Of a stretch of 53,744 nt of DNA, positions 1-8,889 are shown piece by piece. Under the pieces are notes generated by a model, which saw only the letters and a program-made list of their open reading frames with translations, did not search any database and was not told the DNA's origin. The position numbers and the translations under genes were made by a program. Source of the DNA: Spirochaetaceae bacterium (GTDB lineage Bacteria > Spirochaetota > Spirochaetia > DSM-27196 > SKKC01); the NCBI GenBank assembly GCA_007128315.1, contig SKXQ01000072.1, positions 1 through 53,744 on the forward strand. Reading direction: 5' to 3'. Position 1 is the first letter of the stretch; each line of letters opens with the position of its first letter.

Positions 1-2730
1 CAGGAGCGGGTTCACAAGGTTCTCGAACTGGCTCGCCATGACCATGTAGACAAGGCCGACTGCGAGCAGCAGCGCAAAGAAGAGGCTCTGAAAGCTGTCG
101 GTCATTTCGGCGCTCGAGCCGGTAAACTCGAGCTCCGTCCCCGAAGGCGAGGCGCCAAGACCCACGACAGCGGCCTGCACGTCGGTCATGACGCGGTTCA
201 GCGGACGTTCGCCGGTGAGGCTTCCGCGTATTTCTATGACCCGCTGCCGGTCTATGCGTTCTATGGCAAGCGGGCCGACGCCTTCCTGCATGTCCACGAC
301 GCTTTCGAGGGGGATTACGTCGCCTGCCGGGTTCACGAAAAACATGCTCGCGAAACGGTCGCGGTCGAGGCGGTCTGCGTCCTGCAGGAGCACGTCGATG
401 TCGAAGTCGTCGTTCTGCCGGGCGAAGGTGCCGACCGAGACGCCGTTATACGCGATGCGCAGTTCCTGCGCTATCCCGGCCGGGCTCAGGCCCAGGCTGG
501 TCGCTTCGCGCCGAAGCACGCGAAACTGCAGCTCCGGGCGCGCTTCGGAGTAGCTCGAGTGCACGCTTCGTGTGCCCGGAACGCTCCGCATGGCTTCAGC
601 GACGCGTTCTCCGTACGCGTTCATGATTCCGAGGTCGTCGCCGCTGATTCGTGCGACCAGGGGCGACGTAACACCCGAGGACGAGGCGGCGAGACTGCTC
701 ATGCCTTCGATTGATATGCGGGAGTCAACGTCGAGCAACTCGCGGGATATCCGATTCTCGACCCGGTTTACGACGTCCCAGAGCGATACGGTGCGAAAGT
801 CGAGATCGACGAGGCTCACGAAAACGGTGGCGAGATTGCTGCCGCCGTCACCGACCCGGCTGGCCAGACTCAGAATGTAGTCCTCGCTGACTTCCTCGCG
901 AATGATATCTTCGACCTGCGCCGCTTTTTCGGTGGTCTGGGCGTAGGTCGCTCCCGGGAAGGTTTCAAAGTCGACTCTGAACCGGCCTTCATCGGCTTCC
1001 GGGAGAAACTCCATACCGAGGAGCAGTATGCTTCCGACGCTCATGACGAGAATAATGACCGCCCCGCCAAGGATGGTTTTTGTGTGGTCAAGGCTCCACG
1101 AGATTGCCCGTTCGTAGACGGCGTCGAGGGTCTCGAGTGAACGCTGAATCCGGTCGAGAATGCGATTCAGCCACCGGTATCGGGTCACTACTTCGATGTC
1201 AGCCAGGCTGAGTTCGTGGTAGCCGTCGTGGTTGTGTTCGGCGCGAACCCGAATCGCTGATTTCGCGAGCAGTCGGGAGCTCATGACCGGTATCAGAATA
1301 AGGGCCGACATGAGTGACACGAAGAGACTGAACGAGATGGTCAGCGAAAGGTCCCGGAACATGATGCCCGCAATACCGTCGACAAAGAGCATGGGCAGAA
1401 ACACCGACATGGACGTAAGCGTGCTCGCGGTAACTGCCTTGCCAACTTCTTCGGTCCCGATTATGGCGGCTTCCTCGGCGTCGAGTCCGCCGAGTGATTT
1501 TCTGTAGACCGATTCCAGCACGACAATCGCATTGTCGACAAACATGCCGATCGCGAGCGTAATACCGGCGAGGCTCGTAAGATTCAGCGTCATGTCGGCA
1601 AAGTCGATCAGTGCGAAGGTGGCGACAACCGAAACGGGAATGACCGTTGTGACGATAAAGGTGCTTCGCATATTGCGCAGGAAGAACAGGAGCACCAGAA
1701 CCGCGAGCAGACCGCCCTGCCAGGCGGCTTCGGCCACGCCACCAATAGCATCGCGCACCGTATTAGCCTGATCTTCCTGTATTTCTATGCGTATGCTCGG
1801 GGGAAGGGTCTGCTCAAGATCGGCTATCCGCCTGAGAACTTCCTCGTTGACGTCAACCGTATTAAAACCCGGCCGCTTCTGTACGGCGATGCGAATTCCG
1901 TCACCGTCCCGGGTTCTCACGAACTCCCGTTGCGGCTTGTAGTCAAGTTCGATCTCCGCTATGTCTCCCAGCCGCACCGGCACACCGCCGATCATGGTTA
2001 CGAGCACATCGGAGATATCCGCCACGCTCTCGAACGCGCCGACTGTGCGCAGTACCAGTTCACGGTCTTCGAGGCCGACGGTGCCCGCAGGGAGGCTAAC
2101 GTTGTCGCCGGAGAATGCACGCACGACGCCGCTCAAGGGGATGCCACGCATTCGGATCTCGTCGAGATTCACCCTGACCATGACAGCCGGGTCCCTGCCC
2201 CCGAAAAGGTTGACCTGCGAGACGCCGGGGACGCGCTCGATCTGCGGAACAATGTCATTTTCTACCAGACGGCGGATATCGAGGCCTTCTGTAGAGCTGA
2301 GCACAACGAGCTGCAGACTCGGTACCAGCCCCGCGCTGAACTGGAAAATAGTCGACGGCATAGTCCCGTCGGGAAAGTCCCCCGTCACGTTGTTGATCCG
2401 TTCCCGGACGTCGGGGACGACGGTGTCGAGGTTGGTATCCTCCGAAAAATTCACGATAAGCAGGCTCAGTCCTTCCTCGGAGGTCGAGCTCTGACCTTCA
2501 ACGCCGCTGAGACCGGCCACGCTGTTCTCCAGCCTGCGTGTAATCTGCTCCTCGATATCAAAGGGACCGACTCCCGGACTGGGGGTGATAATGATCACGC
2601 TTGGCAGCGATACGTCGGGGAAGAGCTCAAGCCCGATTCGTGAAAGCGAAATCGCACCGAGGAGGGTGATCGCTGCAAAGATCATGGTCGAGGTTACGGG
2701 GTGTTTTACTGCGAAGCGCGGGATGCTCAT
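1..2730 (-). CDS. RND-family efflux transporter (AcrB/MexF-like), C-terminus cut by window edge
   Basis: Inner-membrane proton-driven pump subunit of a tripartite drug/solute exporter. Reading the minus strand from ATG at 2730 gives 910 uninterrupted codons running off the window. The start (MSIPRFAVKHPVTS) is the typical RND first cytoplasmic helix plus TM1. The porter region follows, then the TM2-TM6 block with motifs such as AGITLAIGMFVDNAIVVLES (1540s-1600), where the Asp of TM4 sits in the family's proton relay, and a second large periplasmic loop with an FLPEADEG-type sequence. The visible end (SLFFALLLAVGLVYMVMASQFE) is the start of the second TM bundle, so roughly 100-130 residues are missing. 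It follows the membrane-fusion gene by 10 nt and is surely co-transcribed with it. Substrate cannot be read; the family covers drugs, dyes, bile salts and metals. Confidence 0.93.
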   Translation of the reverse strand, partial: MSIPRFAVKHPVTSTMIFAAITLLGAISLSRIGLELFPDVSLPSVIIITPSPGVGPFDIEEQITRRLENSVAGLSGVEGQSSTSEEGLSLLIVNFSEDTNLDTVVPDVRERINNVTGDFPDGTMPSTIFQFSAGLVPSLQLVVLSSTEGLDIRRLVENDIVPQIERVPGVSQVNLFGGRDPAVMVRVNLDEIRMRGIPLSGVVRAFSGDNVSLPAGTVGLEDRELVLRTVGAFESVADISDVLVTMIGGVPVRLGDIAEIELDYKPQREFVRTRDGDGIRIAVQKRPGFNTVDVNEEVLRRIADLEQTLPPSIRIEIQEDQANTVRDAIGGVAEAAWQGGLLAVLVLLFFLRNMRSTFIVTTVIPVSVVATFALIDFADMTLNLTSLAGITLAIGMFVDNAIVVLESVYRKSLGGLDAEEAAIIGTEEVGKAVTASTLTSMSVFLPMLFVDGIAGIMFRDLSLTISFSLFVSLMSALILIPVMSSRLLAKSAIRVRAEHNHDGYHELSLADIEVVTRYRWLNRILDRIQRSLETLDAVYERAISWSLDHTKTILGGAVIILVMSVGSILLLGMEFLPEADEGRFRVDFETFPGATYAQTTEKAAQVEDIIREEVSEDYILSLASRVGDGGSNLATVFVSLVDLDFRTVSLWDVVNRVENRISRELLDVDSRISIEGMSSLAASSSGVTSPLVARISGDDLGIMNAYGERVAEAMRSVPGTRSVHSSYSEARPELQFRVLRREATSLGLSPAGIAQELRIAYNGVSVGTFARQNDDFDIDVLLQDADRLDRDRFASMFFVNPAGDVIPLESVVDMQEGVGPLAIERIDRQRVIEIRGSLTGERPLNRVMTDVQAAVVGLGASPSGTELEFTGSSAEMTDSFQSLFFALLLAVGLVYMVMASQFENLVNPLL

Positions 2731-2740
2731 GGTCCGTACC

Positions 2741-4018
2741 TCACGCGTCTTCGAGGACGCGTACCCGCTGTCCGTCTTCGAGGAAGCTGTTTCCTTCGAC
2801 GACGATCCGCGTTTCCAGCGTGATGTCACCGACGACTCCGACGAACCCGCCCTGGACGAGTCCCTGGCTTACCGGAACCTCACGTACCGTCTCGCCGTCG
2901 TCGTTCAGCACAAACACGAGTGCCCTGTCACCTCTGCGCACGATAGCCCGTTCCGGTACGGCGATGACGTCGCTCTCGCGTGCGACGGTGAACCAGCTGT
3001 TCACGAACATGCCTGGTCGCAGAAGTCCGTTCGCGTTATCCACGATCAGCTCGACCTCGAAGGTGCGGGTTGTCGGATCGATCGTTGTACCTACGCGACG
3101 GACTTCTGCACGCGCCGGGTCCATGCTCTGAAATGCGACGGCAGTGAGAAAGGCCTCCGGATTCAGTTCGCCCCGGGTAAACGCCTCAAAGCGCCGCTCC
3201 GGAACGCGGATGCGCGCGCGCACGAGGTCGTCGTTCATGATTACGGCTATAGGCCGCCCAGGCTCTACCGTACTTCCGATCTCTACGGGTACATCCGTAA
3301 CTCGTCCGGATACGGGAGCTCTGACCGTCGCGAAACTCAGATTCAACTGGGCAAGTTCGTACTGCCGTCTCGCAGCTTCGACGCCTGCTTCTGCCTGCTC
3401 GATCTCTTCCTCCGTTGCCCCCTGTTCAAGTATACGAAGGCTGCGGCGTGCGTTCTCGACGTCGGTTCGGGCGCGACGGAAGGCGTTCTCCGCGTTCTCG
3501 AATTCGCTGCGCGAGATAGTACCGGCGTCAAAAAGCCTGCGGGTCCGTTCCAGGTCGTTCTCGGCGTTGGCAAGGTCTTCCTCGGCCTGCTCGACGGCGG
3601 CCCGCGCGTTCTCCACCTCTTCGTCTCTCGCTCCGCGACGCGCTGCCCGTAACTGGCTTTCCCTGACGGTAAGGTTTGCCTGCGCCTGCGCGAGTTCCAG
3701 TCGGGGGACGTCATCTTCGATGCGGGCGATGATCTGACCGGTTTCGACCTGCTGATTGCGGGTCACAAGTACTTCGAGAATCTCGCCGCTGACTCGTGCC
3801 AGCGCGGCCGCAGTCTGCTCTGCCTCAAGGTTGCCGGCGTACTGCACACGCCGTTCGAGGGTTCGAAGCTCCGGTGACCCCAGGCGTACCGGAGTTCCGA
3901 CGTCCAGATCGTCCTCCTGAACGGCAAGGGCAATCTGCAGGGCTGGAATTCCGAGGAAGATGACCGGAACCAGGGCGAGCAACATTATGGTGAGGATTCT
4001 GCGGGTCATGCGCTTCAC
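2741..4018 (-). CDS. RND efflux membrane fusion (periplasmic adaptor) protein
   Basis: Periplasmic adaptor linking an RND pump to an outer-membrane channel (HlyD/AcrA family). About 425 aa: N-terminal signal/anchor helix (MTRRILTIMLLALVPVIFLG), a biotinyl-lipoyl half-domain (ARVSGEILEVLVTRNQQVETG), a long alpha-hairpin rich in Arg/Glu/Ala (about residues 95-205), the second lipoyl half (ATVRAPVSGRVTDVPVEIG), then beta-barrel and membrane-proximal domains ending in RVLEDA. The chosen GTG start at 4018 overlaps the tetR stop (GTGA), which implies translational coupling. An ATG at 4009 is equally possible and differs by three residues. An upstream extension overlapping tetR has low-complexity Arg/Ser sequence and is rejected. 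Confidence 0.92.
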   Translation of the reverse strand: MKRMTRRILTIMLLALVPVIFLGIPALQIALAVQEDDLDVGTPVRLGSPELRTLERRVQYAGNLEAEQTAAALARVSGEILEVLVTRNQQVETGQIIARIEDDVPRLELAQAQANLTVRESQLRAARRGARDEEVENARAAVEQAEEDLANAENDLERTRRLFDAGTISRSEFENAENAFRRARTDVENARRSLRILEQGATEEEIEQAEAGVEAARRQYELAQLNLSFATVRAPVSGRVTDVPVEIGSTVEPGRPIAVIMNDDLVRARIRVPERRFEAFTRGELNPEAFLTAVAFQSMDPARAEVRRVGTTIDPTTRTFEVELIVDNANGLLRPGMFVNSWFTVARESDVIAVPERAIVRRGDRALVFVLNDDGETVREVPVSQGLVQGGFVGVVGDITLETRIVVEGNSFLEDGQRVRVLEDA

Positions 4019-4620
4019 AGGCGGCCCCCAAACCTGCGGTTCATTTCGAGCCACGACTGCTCGTTCTGCTCGAGATCGTCGTGAAGCCGTTCCATCTCCT
4101 GATCGAGACCGTCCGCGTCGACGATGCTGATCTGCAGAAGCAGGCCACACGCGATGGTCCGGAGCAGAAAACGGCGCTGTCGGTGGTCCTGCAGTTCGTG
4201 TACTTCTCCCTTGCTCCGTCCCTCCAGATACAGCTCTTCAAGCTGGTCGAGAAAGCGTTCGAGGTTCTCGGTGAACAGATCCATTCGAACAGCCTCCGAA
4301 AACATTCCGTTGAGAATGGGATGCATGCGTTTGAGCAGGGCGAGCCCTTTGTGGCGCAGGCGGGTCAGTTTCTCCGCGTAGGAGGCGTTCTCTTTCCTGA
4401 TGGCGTCAAGCTCGGCATGAAGTTCCGTCCAGGCAGCCTGTACGGTCTGTCGGAAGAGTTCCCGTTTGTCGGAGAAATAGGTGTATACGGTGCCCGGAGC
4501 TATGTCGGCCCGTCCGGCGATGTCCTTGATCGTTGCGCTGGAGAAACCGACCTCACCGAAGGTCTGAAGGGCTGCATCGAGTATGCGGCTGCGTTTCGCG
4601 GAATCCTGAGGGCGTGACAT
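4015..4620 (-). CDS. TetR-family transcriptional repressor, first gene of the efflux operon
   Basis: 201 aa one-component regulator. The N-terminal TetR helix-turn-helix is clear: KRSRILDAALQTFGEVGFSS, then TIKDIAGRADIAPGTVYTYF and SDKRELF (residues 9-55). The all-helical C-terminal half (residues 60-200) would form the ligand pocket and dimer interface. It is the first gene of tetR-MFP-RND and its stop overlaps the next start. A promoter (TTGACA, 16 nt, TATTAG) and a 20-bp palindrome overlapping the -10 lie directly upstream, so autoregulation is likely. Many such TetR proteins derepress their pump when a pump substrate binds; that part is inferred from the family. Confidence 0.93.
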   Translation of the reverse strand: MSRPQDSAKRSRILDAALQTFGEVGFSSATIKDIAGRADIAPGTVYTYFSDKRELFRQTVQAAWTELHAELDAIRKENASYAEKLTRLRHKGLALLKRMHPILNGMFSEAVRMDLFTENLERFLDQLEELYLEGRSKGEVHELQDHRQRRFLLRTIACGLLLQISIVDADGLDQEMERLHDDLEQNEQSWLEMNRRFGGRL

Positions 4621-4639
4621 GGCAGGTAACTCTCCGTTT

Positions 4640-4659
4640 AGCTGAATATTCGTTCAACT
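4640..4659. promoter_or_regulatory. Candidate TetR operator
   Basis: Imperfect 20-bp palindrome AGCTGAATATTCGTTCAACT: half-sites AGYTGAA and TTCARCT separated by six bases, with an inner GAATATTC. It overlaps the end of the -10 of the tetR promoter, the usual position for an autorepressor operator. Confidence 0.6.
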
Positions 4660-4685
4660 AATAAGATAGCGATCCACTCTGTCAA
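4658..4685 (-). promoter_or_regulatory. Sigma-70-type promoter of the tetR-MFP-RND operon
   Basis: On the minus strand a perfect -35 TTGACA (4685-4680), 16-nt spacer and -10 TATTAG (4663-4658, 4 of 6). A GGAGAG Shine-Dalgarno lies further downstream, ahead of ATG 4620. Confidence 0.6.
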
Positions 4686-4753
4686 TTATCAAGCGGTATT
4701 GCGAGTTTTTCTTTCTTGACCGGCCACATGCGGCTATATAGGATGGAGCATCC

Positions 4754-5392
4754 ATGGCTACCACCCTGTTTGCGGGACATATGCACCCGGTTACCGATGA
4801 ACTGATACGTATCGTCAAAAGCGCCGGTAGAAACGTTGCCGTGGCATCCGCGCGCCATACCTCCCTGCATCAACCCGGCGAAGGCATGCTTCATGTACCC
4901 TGGTCTCCCCGATCATCGCTCTCCGCAAAAGCCGCGTGTACCCATGTCAGGAATGCGTTTGGATCTTTCGACGAATGTGTGCTGACGCTTTCCCCTGAGC
5001 CCTGTCGTGGATCGCTGCCGGAACTGGGCATATCCGAGATGGAACAGTACATGGACGAAACGCTGCGGGCGTCATTGTACTTTGCCCGCGAAGTTCTCGC
5101 GCTGTTTACCGCACAGTCCGAAGGGGTACTTTCGCTGGTGCTTCTGGACGATCCTGAGGCGGTGTACGCACCGCTTGAGCAGATGGTGCGGTCGGGACTC
5201 GCCGGTTTCGCGGAAAGTCTGGTGACGCAGTACAGGACCGGCGTTCCAGCCGTCTACGCGAGCGTCGGCGCTCCGGGCCCCGATCAGGTCGAAGAGTTCG
5301 CGACCTTCTGCCGGACGGAGCGCGGCGAACGCGCACGGGGTCGGGTGCAACGATACGGTCGGCGTGGGGCACTGCGCGGACTGTTCAAGTAA
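4754..5392 (+). CDS. Degenerate short-chain-dehydrogenase-like protein, function unknown
   Basis: 212 aa, cytosolic, no signal or TM segment. I do not recognise it as a named family, but its second half follows the SDR pattern: FGSFDECVLTLS (69-80) resembles the strand ending in NNAG, a long helix comes next, LSLVLLDD (127-133) sits at the catalytic-Ser strand, Tyr138 at the YxxxK position, and SGLAGFAESLVTQYRTGVP (147-165) at the following helix and strand, ending in VGAPGP like the SDR PG motif. The TGxxxGxG cofactor loop is absent, the Ser is replaced by Asp, and the Lys four residues after the Tyr is missing. If it is an SDR relative, it is probably not a dehydrogenase. GGAG lies 5 nt before the ATG. 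The transporter gene follows after 21 nt, probably the same operon. Confidence 0.7.
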   Translation: MATTLFAGHMHPVTDELIRIVKSAGRNVAVASARHTSLHQPGEGMLHVPWSPRSSLSAKAACTHVRNAFGSFDECVLTLSPEPCRGSLPELGISEMEQYMDETLRASLYFAREVLALFTAQSEGVLSLVLLDDPEAVYAPLEQMVRSGLAGFAESLVTQYRTGVPAVYASVGAPGPDQVEEFATFCRTERGERARGRVQRYGRRGALRGLFK

Positions 5393-5413
5393 GAGCATAA
5401 GGAACTACACATC

Positions 5414-6646
5414 ATGAAAATCTGGATCCGATATCTACTTGGTCTGACCACGGGTCTTATTATCGCGTTATTTTTCGTCGATCCCGTGTCGGCCAGCTCC
5501 GAAGTCTGGCTCGATCTGTCGGAGCTTGCAGTACGTGTCGGGCGATATCTGCTCTTACCGCTCGTGTTTTTCGGGACCCTTGTGTCGGTTCACGATCTTC
5601 GGGAACACAAGCAGGCGCTCTCGACCTGGACGCTGCTGATTATTCTGATCGTGGTTCTGCCTGCACTGGCGGTGACCGTCGGTGCGATTGCGCTGCTGTT
5701 TTTTCAGCCCGGCGTGCTTCCTATCATTCTCGAAGACGCAGTGCTGCAGGAAACCCCGGACATTCTCTCCATACTCGGAGTCATCTTTCCGGATAACGCG
5801 CTTTCGGTTCTGACTGGTCCCGGCAGGAATCTCCTCGCCGCTGTGATCCTTGGAGCAATGACGGGAATGACCATGAGCACGGACAGGCGCTTTGCGGGCC
5901 TTCTGGAGGACATCGCTGATGCCCTCTGCAGGCTGTTTTTCCGGCTGAATGCGGTCATTGTGCAGCTCTTCGGCATAGGCCTGCTTGCGATCACCGTCGC
6001 GACCGTATTGCGGTTTCGAAATCTCGGGAATCTTGAGTTCTATGCACCCATGATTCTGGTAATTTCGTTCACTGCGGGTGTGGTGACACTCGGTCTGTAT
6101 CCACTGCTCGTGTGGGGATTCGGTCGGAAGTGGAACCCCCTCCTGTGGATGTATTCGATGATCGCACCGGGTCTCGCGGCCCTCGTCTCAGGAGACGTGT
6201 TTCTGGCAGGCGGCACGCTCGCGTACACAGGACGTCACAACATCGGTGTGCGTCGGGAGGTCGGCGGCTCGGCCCTGCCGCTCGCGCTCATGTTTGCGCG
6301 TGCCGGAAGTGCGATGGTATCGGCGATGGCCTTTATTATGGTGCTGCGGTCTTTCTCCGGTCTTGAGCTGGGGATTGCCAGTGTAATCCGCGTCGTTGTC
6401 ATGAGTTTCGGGTTCTCATTTCTACTGCCGGCAGTGCCCGCCGGGGGCGTGCTCGTACTCCTGTCCATGCTCGCCTCGGGCTACAGTCAGGGCTTTGAGG
6501 ATGCCTACCTCATCCTCAGGCCTGCAGCACCGATCCTGCTCTCCATAGCCGCCTATGTCGACGTCATGACGGCAGGGGTCGTCATGCATATCGTGGCCGG
6601 GCGGCGAAAGCTCAGAGACCTTCCCGACACGGCCGATATGGTATAG
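5414..6646 (+). CDS. Dicarboxylate/amino acid:cation symporter (DAACS family)
   Basis: 410 aa multi-pass inner-membrane protein. The fold features of GltPh/DctA-type Na+ or H+ symporters are visible: TM1 (IRYLLGLTTGLIIALFF), a conserved early segment LSELAVRVGRYLLLPLVFFGT, repeated hydrophobic helices, and a late MTAGVVMHIVAG segment in the region that carries substrate-binding residues in this family. The classical NMDGT motif is not obvious, so the protein is divergent and substrate (C4-dicarboxylate, glutamate or Ser/Thr) cannot be assigned. AAGGAA precedes the ATG. The stop is only 7 nt from the stop of the convergent gene, with no terminator in between. Confidence 0.85.
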   Translation: MKIWIRYLLGLTTGLIIALFFVDPVSASSEVWLDLSELAVRVGRYLLLPLVFFGTLVSVHDLREHKQALSTWTLLIILIVVLPALAVTVGAIALLFFQPGVLPIILEDAVLQETPDILSILGVIFPDNALSVLTGPGRNLLAAVILGAMTGMTMSTDRRFAGLLEDIADALCRLFFRLNAVIVQLFGIGLLAITVATVLRFRNLGNLEFYAPMILVISFTAGVVTLGLYPLLVWGFGRKWNPLLWMYSMIAPGLAALVSGDVFLAGGTLAYTGRHNIGVRREVGGSALPLALMFARAGSAMVSAMAFIMVLRSFSGLELGIASVIRVVVMSFGFSFLLPAVPAGGVLVLLSMLASGYSQGFEDAYLILRPAAPILLSIAAYVDVMTAGVVMHIVAGRRKLRDLPDTADMV

Positions 6647-6653
6647 ATCCGCT

Positions 6654-7340
6654 CTATTCGCGAGGACGTATGAGTATGCCGAGCTGACCGGCTATCATGT
6701 GGGAATCCCACCACGGAAGATCGGGCCCATCATCCCAGAGGCGAAACACCGGAAAAAGCCAGCGTCCGGCAAACTGAAAGGTGATGCGCTCTTCCATGCG
6801 GTATCCGAAGCTCAGGCGTAGTTCCGGATACAGAAAGCGACCGCTTTCGTAGAAGAATCGTGACAGATTATCTGTTGGAGAGTTTTCCACCGCCAGCAGG
6901 GGAATGCGATACAGTGTTGTCGGAGAAAAACCGCCGCGCACGAACCACTGTTCGCTGACCGGCAGCGAATACTCCACGGGGACCGCAAGCATGATGCCGA
7001 GCGTGCCCGCTACTTCCCGGCCATCCGATGCCGAGGGAGCTGTTTCAATCTGCGTCGGTACTGCCCGGCCTTCGGTAAACGCGAAATCCTTGTACCAGAG
7101 ATCGATGCCTGGCGCGACCTGCCACCGCCCCTGCAGCGGAACGGTGTATCCGACGCCGGTCAGAGCGGTCAGCGTCGAGGCTTCACTTCCTTCAACCGTT
7201 TCTTCGGTCCATGGTTGACGGTAGGCATTCCCGATCCAGATGCTTCCCTGACGGAACTCAAGGCCCTCCGAGCCGGAAAGCTGTGCCGCGATCAGAAACA
7301 GGGTGATGGAACAGATGTACACTCTGACAGACGTTTTCAC
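6654..7340 (-). CDS. Exported probable outer-membrane beta-barrel protein
   Basis: 228 aa. A signal peptide is visible (MKTSVRVYICSITLFLIAAQ, then LSGSEG). The mature part alternates hydrophobic and polar residues with many aromatic residues (WIGNAYRQPW, GRWQVAPGIDLWYKD, YPELRLSFGYRME, ITFQFAGRWLFPVF) and ends in a short strand, as in small outer-membrane barrels. The GTG start has no Shine-Dalgarno; a TATACT hexamer ends 9 nt upstream. It lies 42 nt downstream of proS in the same direction, so it may also be read from there. Function unknown. Confidence 0.75.
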   Translation of the reverse strand: MKTSVRVYICSITLFLIAAQLSGSEGLEFRQGSIWIGNAYRQPWTEETVEGSEASTLTALTGVGYTVPLQGRWQVAPGIDLWYKDFAFTEGRAVPTQIETAPSASDGREVAGTLGIMLAVPVEYSLPVSEQWFVRGGFSPTTLYRIPLLAVENSPTDNLSRFFYESGRFLYPELRLSFGYRMEERITFQFAGRWLFPVFRLWDDGPDLPWWDSHMIAGQLGILIRPRE

Positions 7341-7382
7341 AACACAGAGAGTATATCACGTTCCGTGCTACGCGGCTTCCGA

Positions 7383-8816
7383 TCAGTACGACTTCGCGAA
7401 TACTGCGATGTGCTTCGCGGGGTTGCCGCTGATGGCACAGATCTTCCCTTTCGCCTTCTCCTCGTTCCCGAAGGGCAGAACCCGGATGGTCGCCTTCGTG
7501 TCCTCTTTGACCCGCGCTTCGCTTTCGGGGGATCCGTCCCAGGGTGCGACAACGAAGCCGCCTTCGTGCTCGAGGACTCGTTTCATGTCCTCGTAGGTTT
7601 CGACTTCGTGCGTGCACTCTGTCTGAAAGGCTTTCGCTTTCCGGAACAGCGAGGTCTGTATCTCATCGAGCAGTGAATGAACTCTCCCCGCCACTTCGGC
7701 GACGGGAACAGTTGCCTTCTCTCCAGTGTCGCGCCGGACCAGGACAGCCTGTCCACGTTCCATGTCACGAGGTCCGATTTCTACTCGTACGGGTACCCCG
7801 ACCATCTCCCATTCGGAGAACTTCCAGCCCGGGGAGTTTTTATCGTCTTCGTCGATCACGGTCCGGAGGTCTTTCCCGAGCGATGCGTGCACCCGGCGCG
7901 TGAACTCGATCACCTGATCCTTGGTGTCGTTTTTGAAGATGGGAATGACGACGACCTGTGTCGGAGCAAGTTTCGGAGGAAGTACAAGGCCGCTGTCGTC
8001 TGAATGTGCCATGATCAGAGCCCCGATCAGCCGGGTGCTTACGCCCCAGCTCGTCGCCCACACGTGTTCGAGGGTGCTCTCCTGGCTCTGGAATGTCACG
8101 TCAAAGGCTTTCGCAAAGTTCTGGCCGAGAAAGTGGCTCGTTCCCGCCTGCAGGGCCTTACGATCCTGCATCATCGCCTCAATTGCGTAGGTGTCGACGG
8201 CACCAGCGAACTTCTCGCTTTCGCTTTTTACACCGGTGTAAACCGGAAGGGCCATGTACTCTTCGGCGAAGGTTCTGTACACCTCAAGCATGCGAAGCGC
8301 TTCCTCGCGGGCTTCTTTCTCGGTCGCATGCGCGGTGTGCCCTTCCTGCCACAGGAACTCGGTTGTACGCAGGAACAGTCTCGTACGTTTTTCCCAGCGG
8401 ACGACGTTTGCCCACTGGTTAATCAGAAGCGGAAGATCGCGGTAGCTCTGTATCCACTTTTTGTACATGCTCCATATGATGGTCTCGCTCGTCGGGCGAA
8501 TCACAAGCGGTTCGTCGAGTTCCTCTCCGCCGCCGTGTGTAACCACGGCGCACTCCGGGGCGAAACCTTCAACGTGTTCGGCTTCCTTCCTGAGAAAACT
8601 CTCGGGGATAAGCAGGGGGAAATACGCGTTCTCGTGGCCTGTTGCCTTGAACATGGCGTCCAGAGCCGACTGCATGCGCTCCCAGAGCGCGTAACCCCGC
8701 GGACGTATAACCATCGTGCCTTTAACCGGGCTGTAGTCGGCGAGTTTTGCGTTGAGAACGATATCTACATACCAGTCAGAGTAGTTCTTGGACCGCGGAG
8801 TAATGCGTTGCGCCAT
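7383..8816 (-). CDS. proS: Prolyl-tRNA synthetase, archaeal/eukaryotic-type (no INS editing domain)
   Basis: Class II aminoacyl-tRNA synthetase that charges tRNA-Pro. 477 aa is the length of the short ProRS class (about 480) rather than the roughly 570-aa bacterial class with an inserted editing domain. Visible: N-terminal [20 protein letters not shown]; motif 1 region [27 protein letters not shown]; motif 2 [21 protein letters not shown]; motif 3 area [20 protein letters not shown] leading into the anticodon-binding domain; C-terminal zinc-type domain ending FAKSY. A strong promoter sits just upstream and GAGG precedes the ATG. Confidence 0.96.
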   Translation of the reverse strand: MAQRITPRSKNYSDWYVDIVLNAKLADYSPVKGTMVIRPRGYALWERMQSALDAMFKATGHENAYFPLLIPESFLRKEAEHVEGFAPECAVVTHGGGEELDEPLVIRPTSETIIWSMYKKWIQSYRDLPLLINQWANVVRWEKRTRLFLRTTEFLWQEGHTAHATEKEAREEALRMLEVYRTFAEEYMALPVYTGVKSESEKFAGAVDTYAIEAMMQDRKALQAGTSHFLGQNFAKAFDVTFQSQESTLEHVWATSWGVSTRLIGALIMAHSDDSGLVLPPKLAPTQVVVIPIFKNDTKDQVIEFTRRVHASLGKDLRTVIDEDDKNSPGWKFSEWEMVGVPVRVEIGPRDMERGQAVLVRRDTGEKATVPVAEVAGRVHSLLDEIQTSLFRKAKAFQTECTHEVETYEDMKRVLEHEGGFVVAPWDGSPESEARVKEDTKATIRVLPFGNEEKAKGKICAISGNPAKHIAVFAKSY

Positions 8817-8855
8817 GAGACCTCACGTTCAGTATCTGTTGGATTCGGAAGTGCT

Positions 8856-8884
8856 ATTCTAAATTGCGGTACCCGGGGCGTCAA
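8856..8884 (-). promoter_or_regulatory. Promoter of proS
   Basis: Minus strand -35 TTGACG (8884-8879), 17-nt spacer, -10 TAGAAT (8861-8856); each hexamer matches consensus at 5 of 6. The expected transcription start is about 30 nt before the proS ATG, leaving room for its GAGG Shine-Dalgarno. Confidence 0.72.
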
Positions 8885-8889
8885 CGGCT

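Noticed and set aside
1930-2643. Long open frame on the plus strand opposite the RND gene
   Set aside because: Antisense to a clear RND reading; His/Asp/Arg-rich sequence without domain features and no ribosome-binding site.
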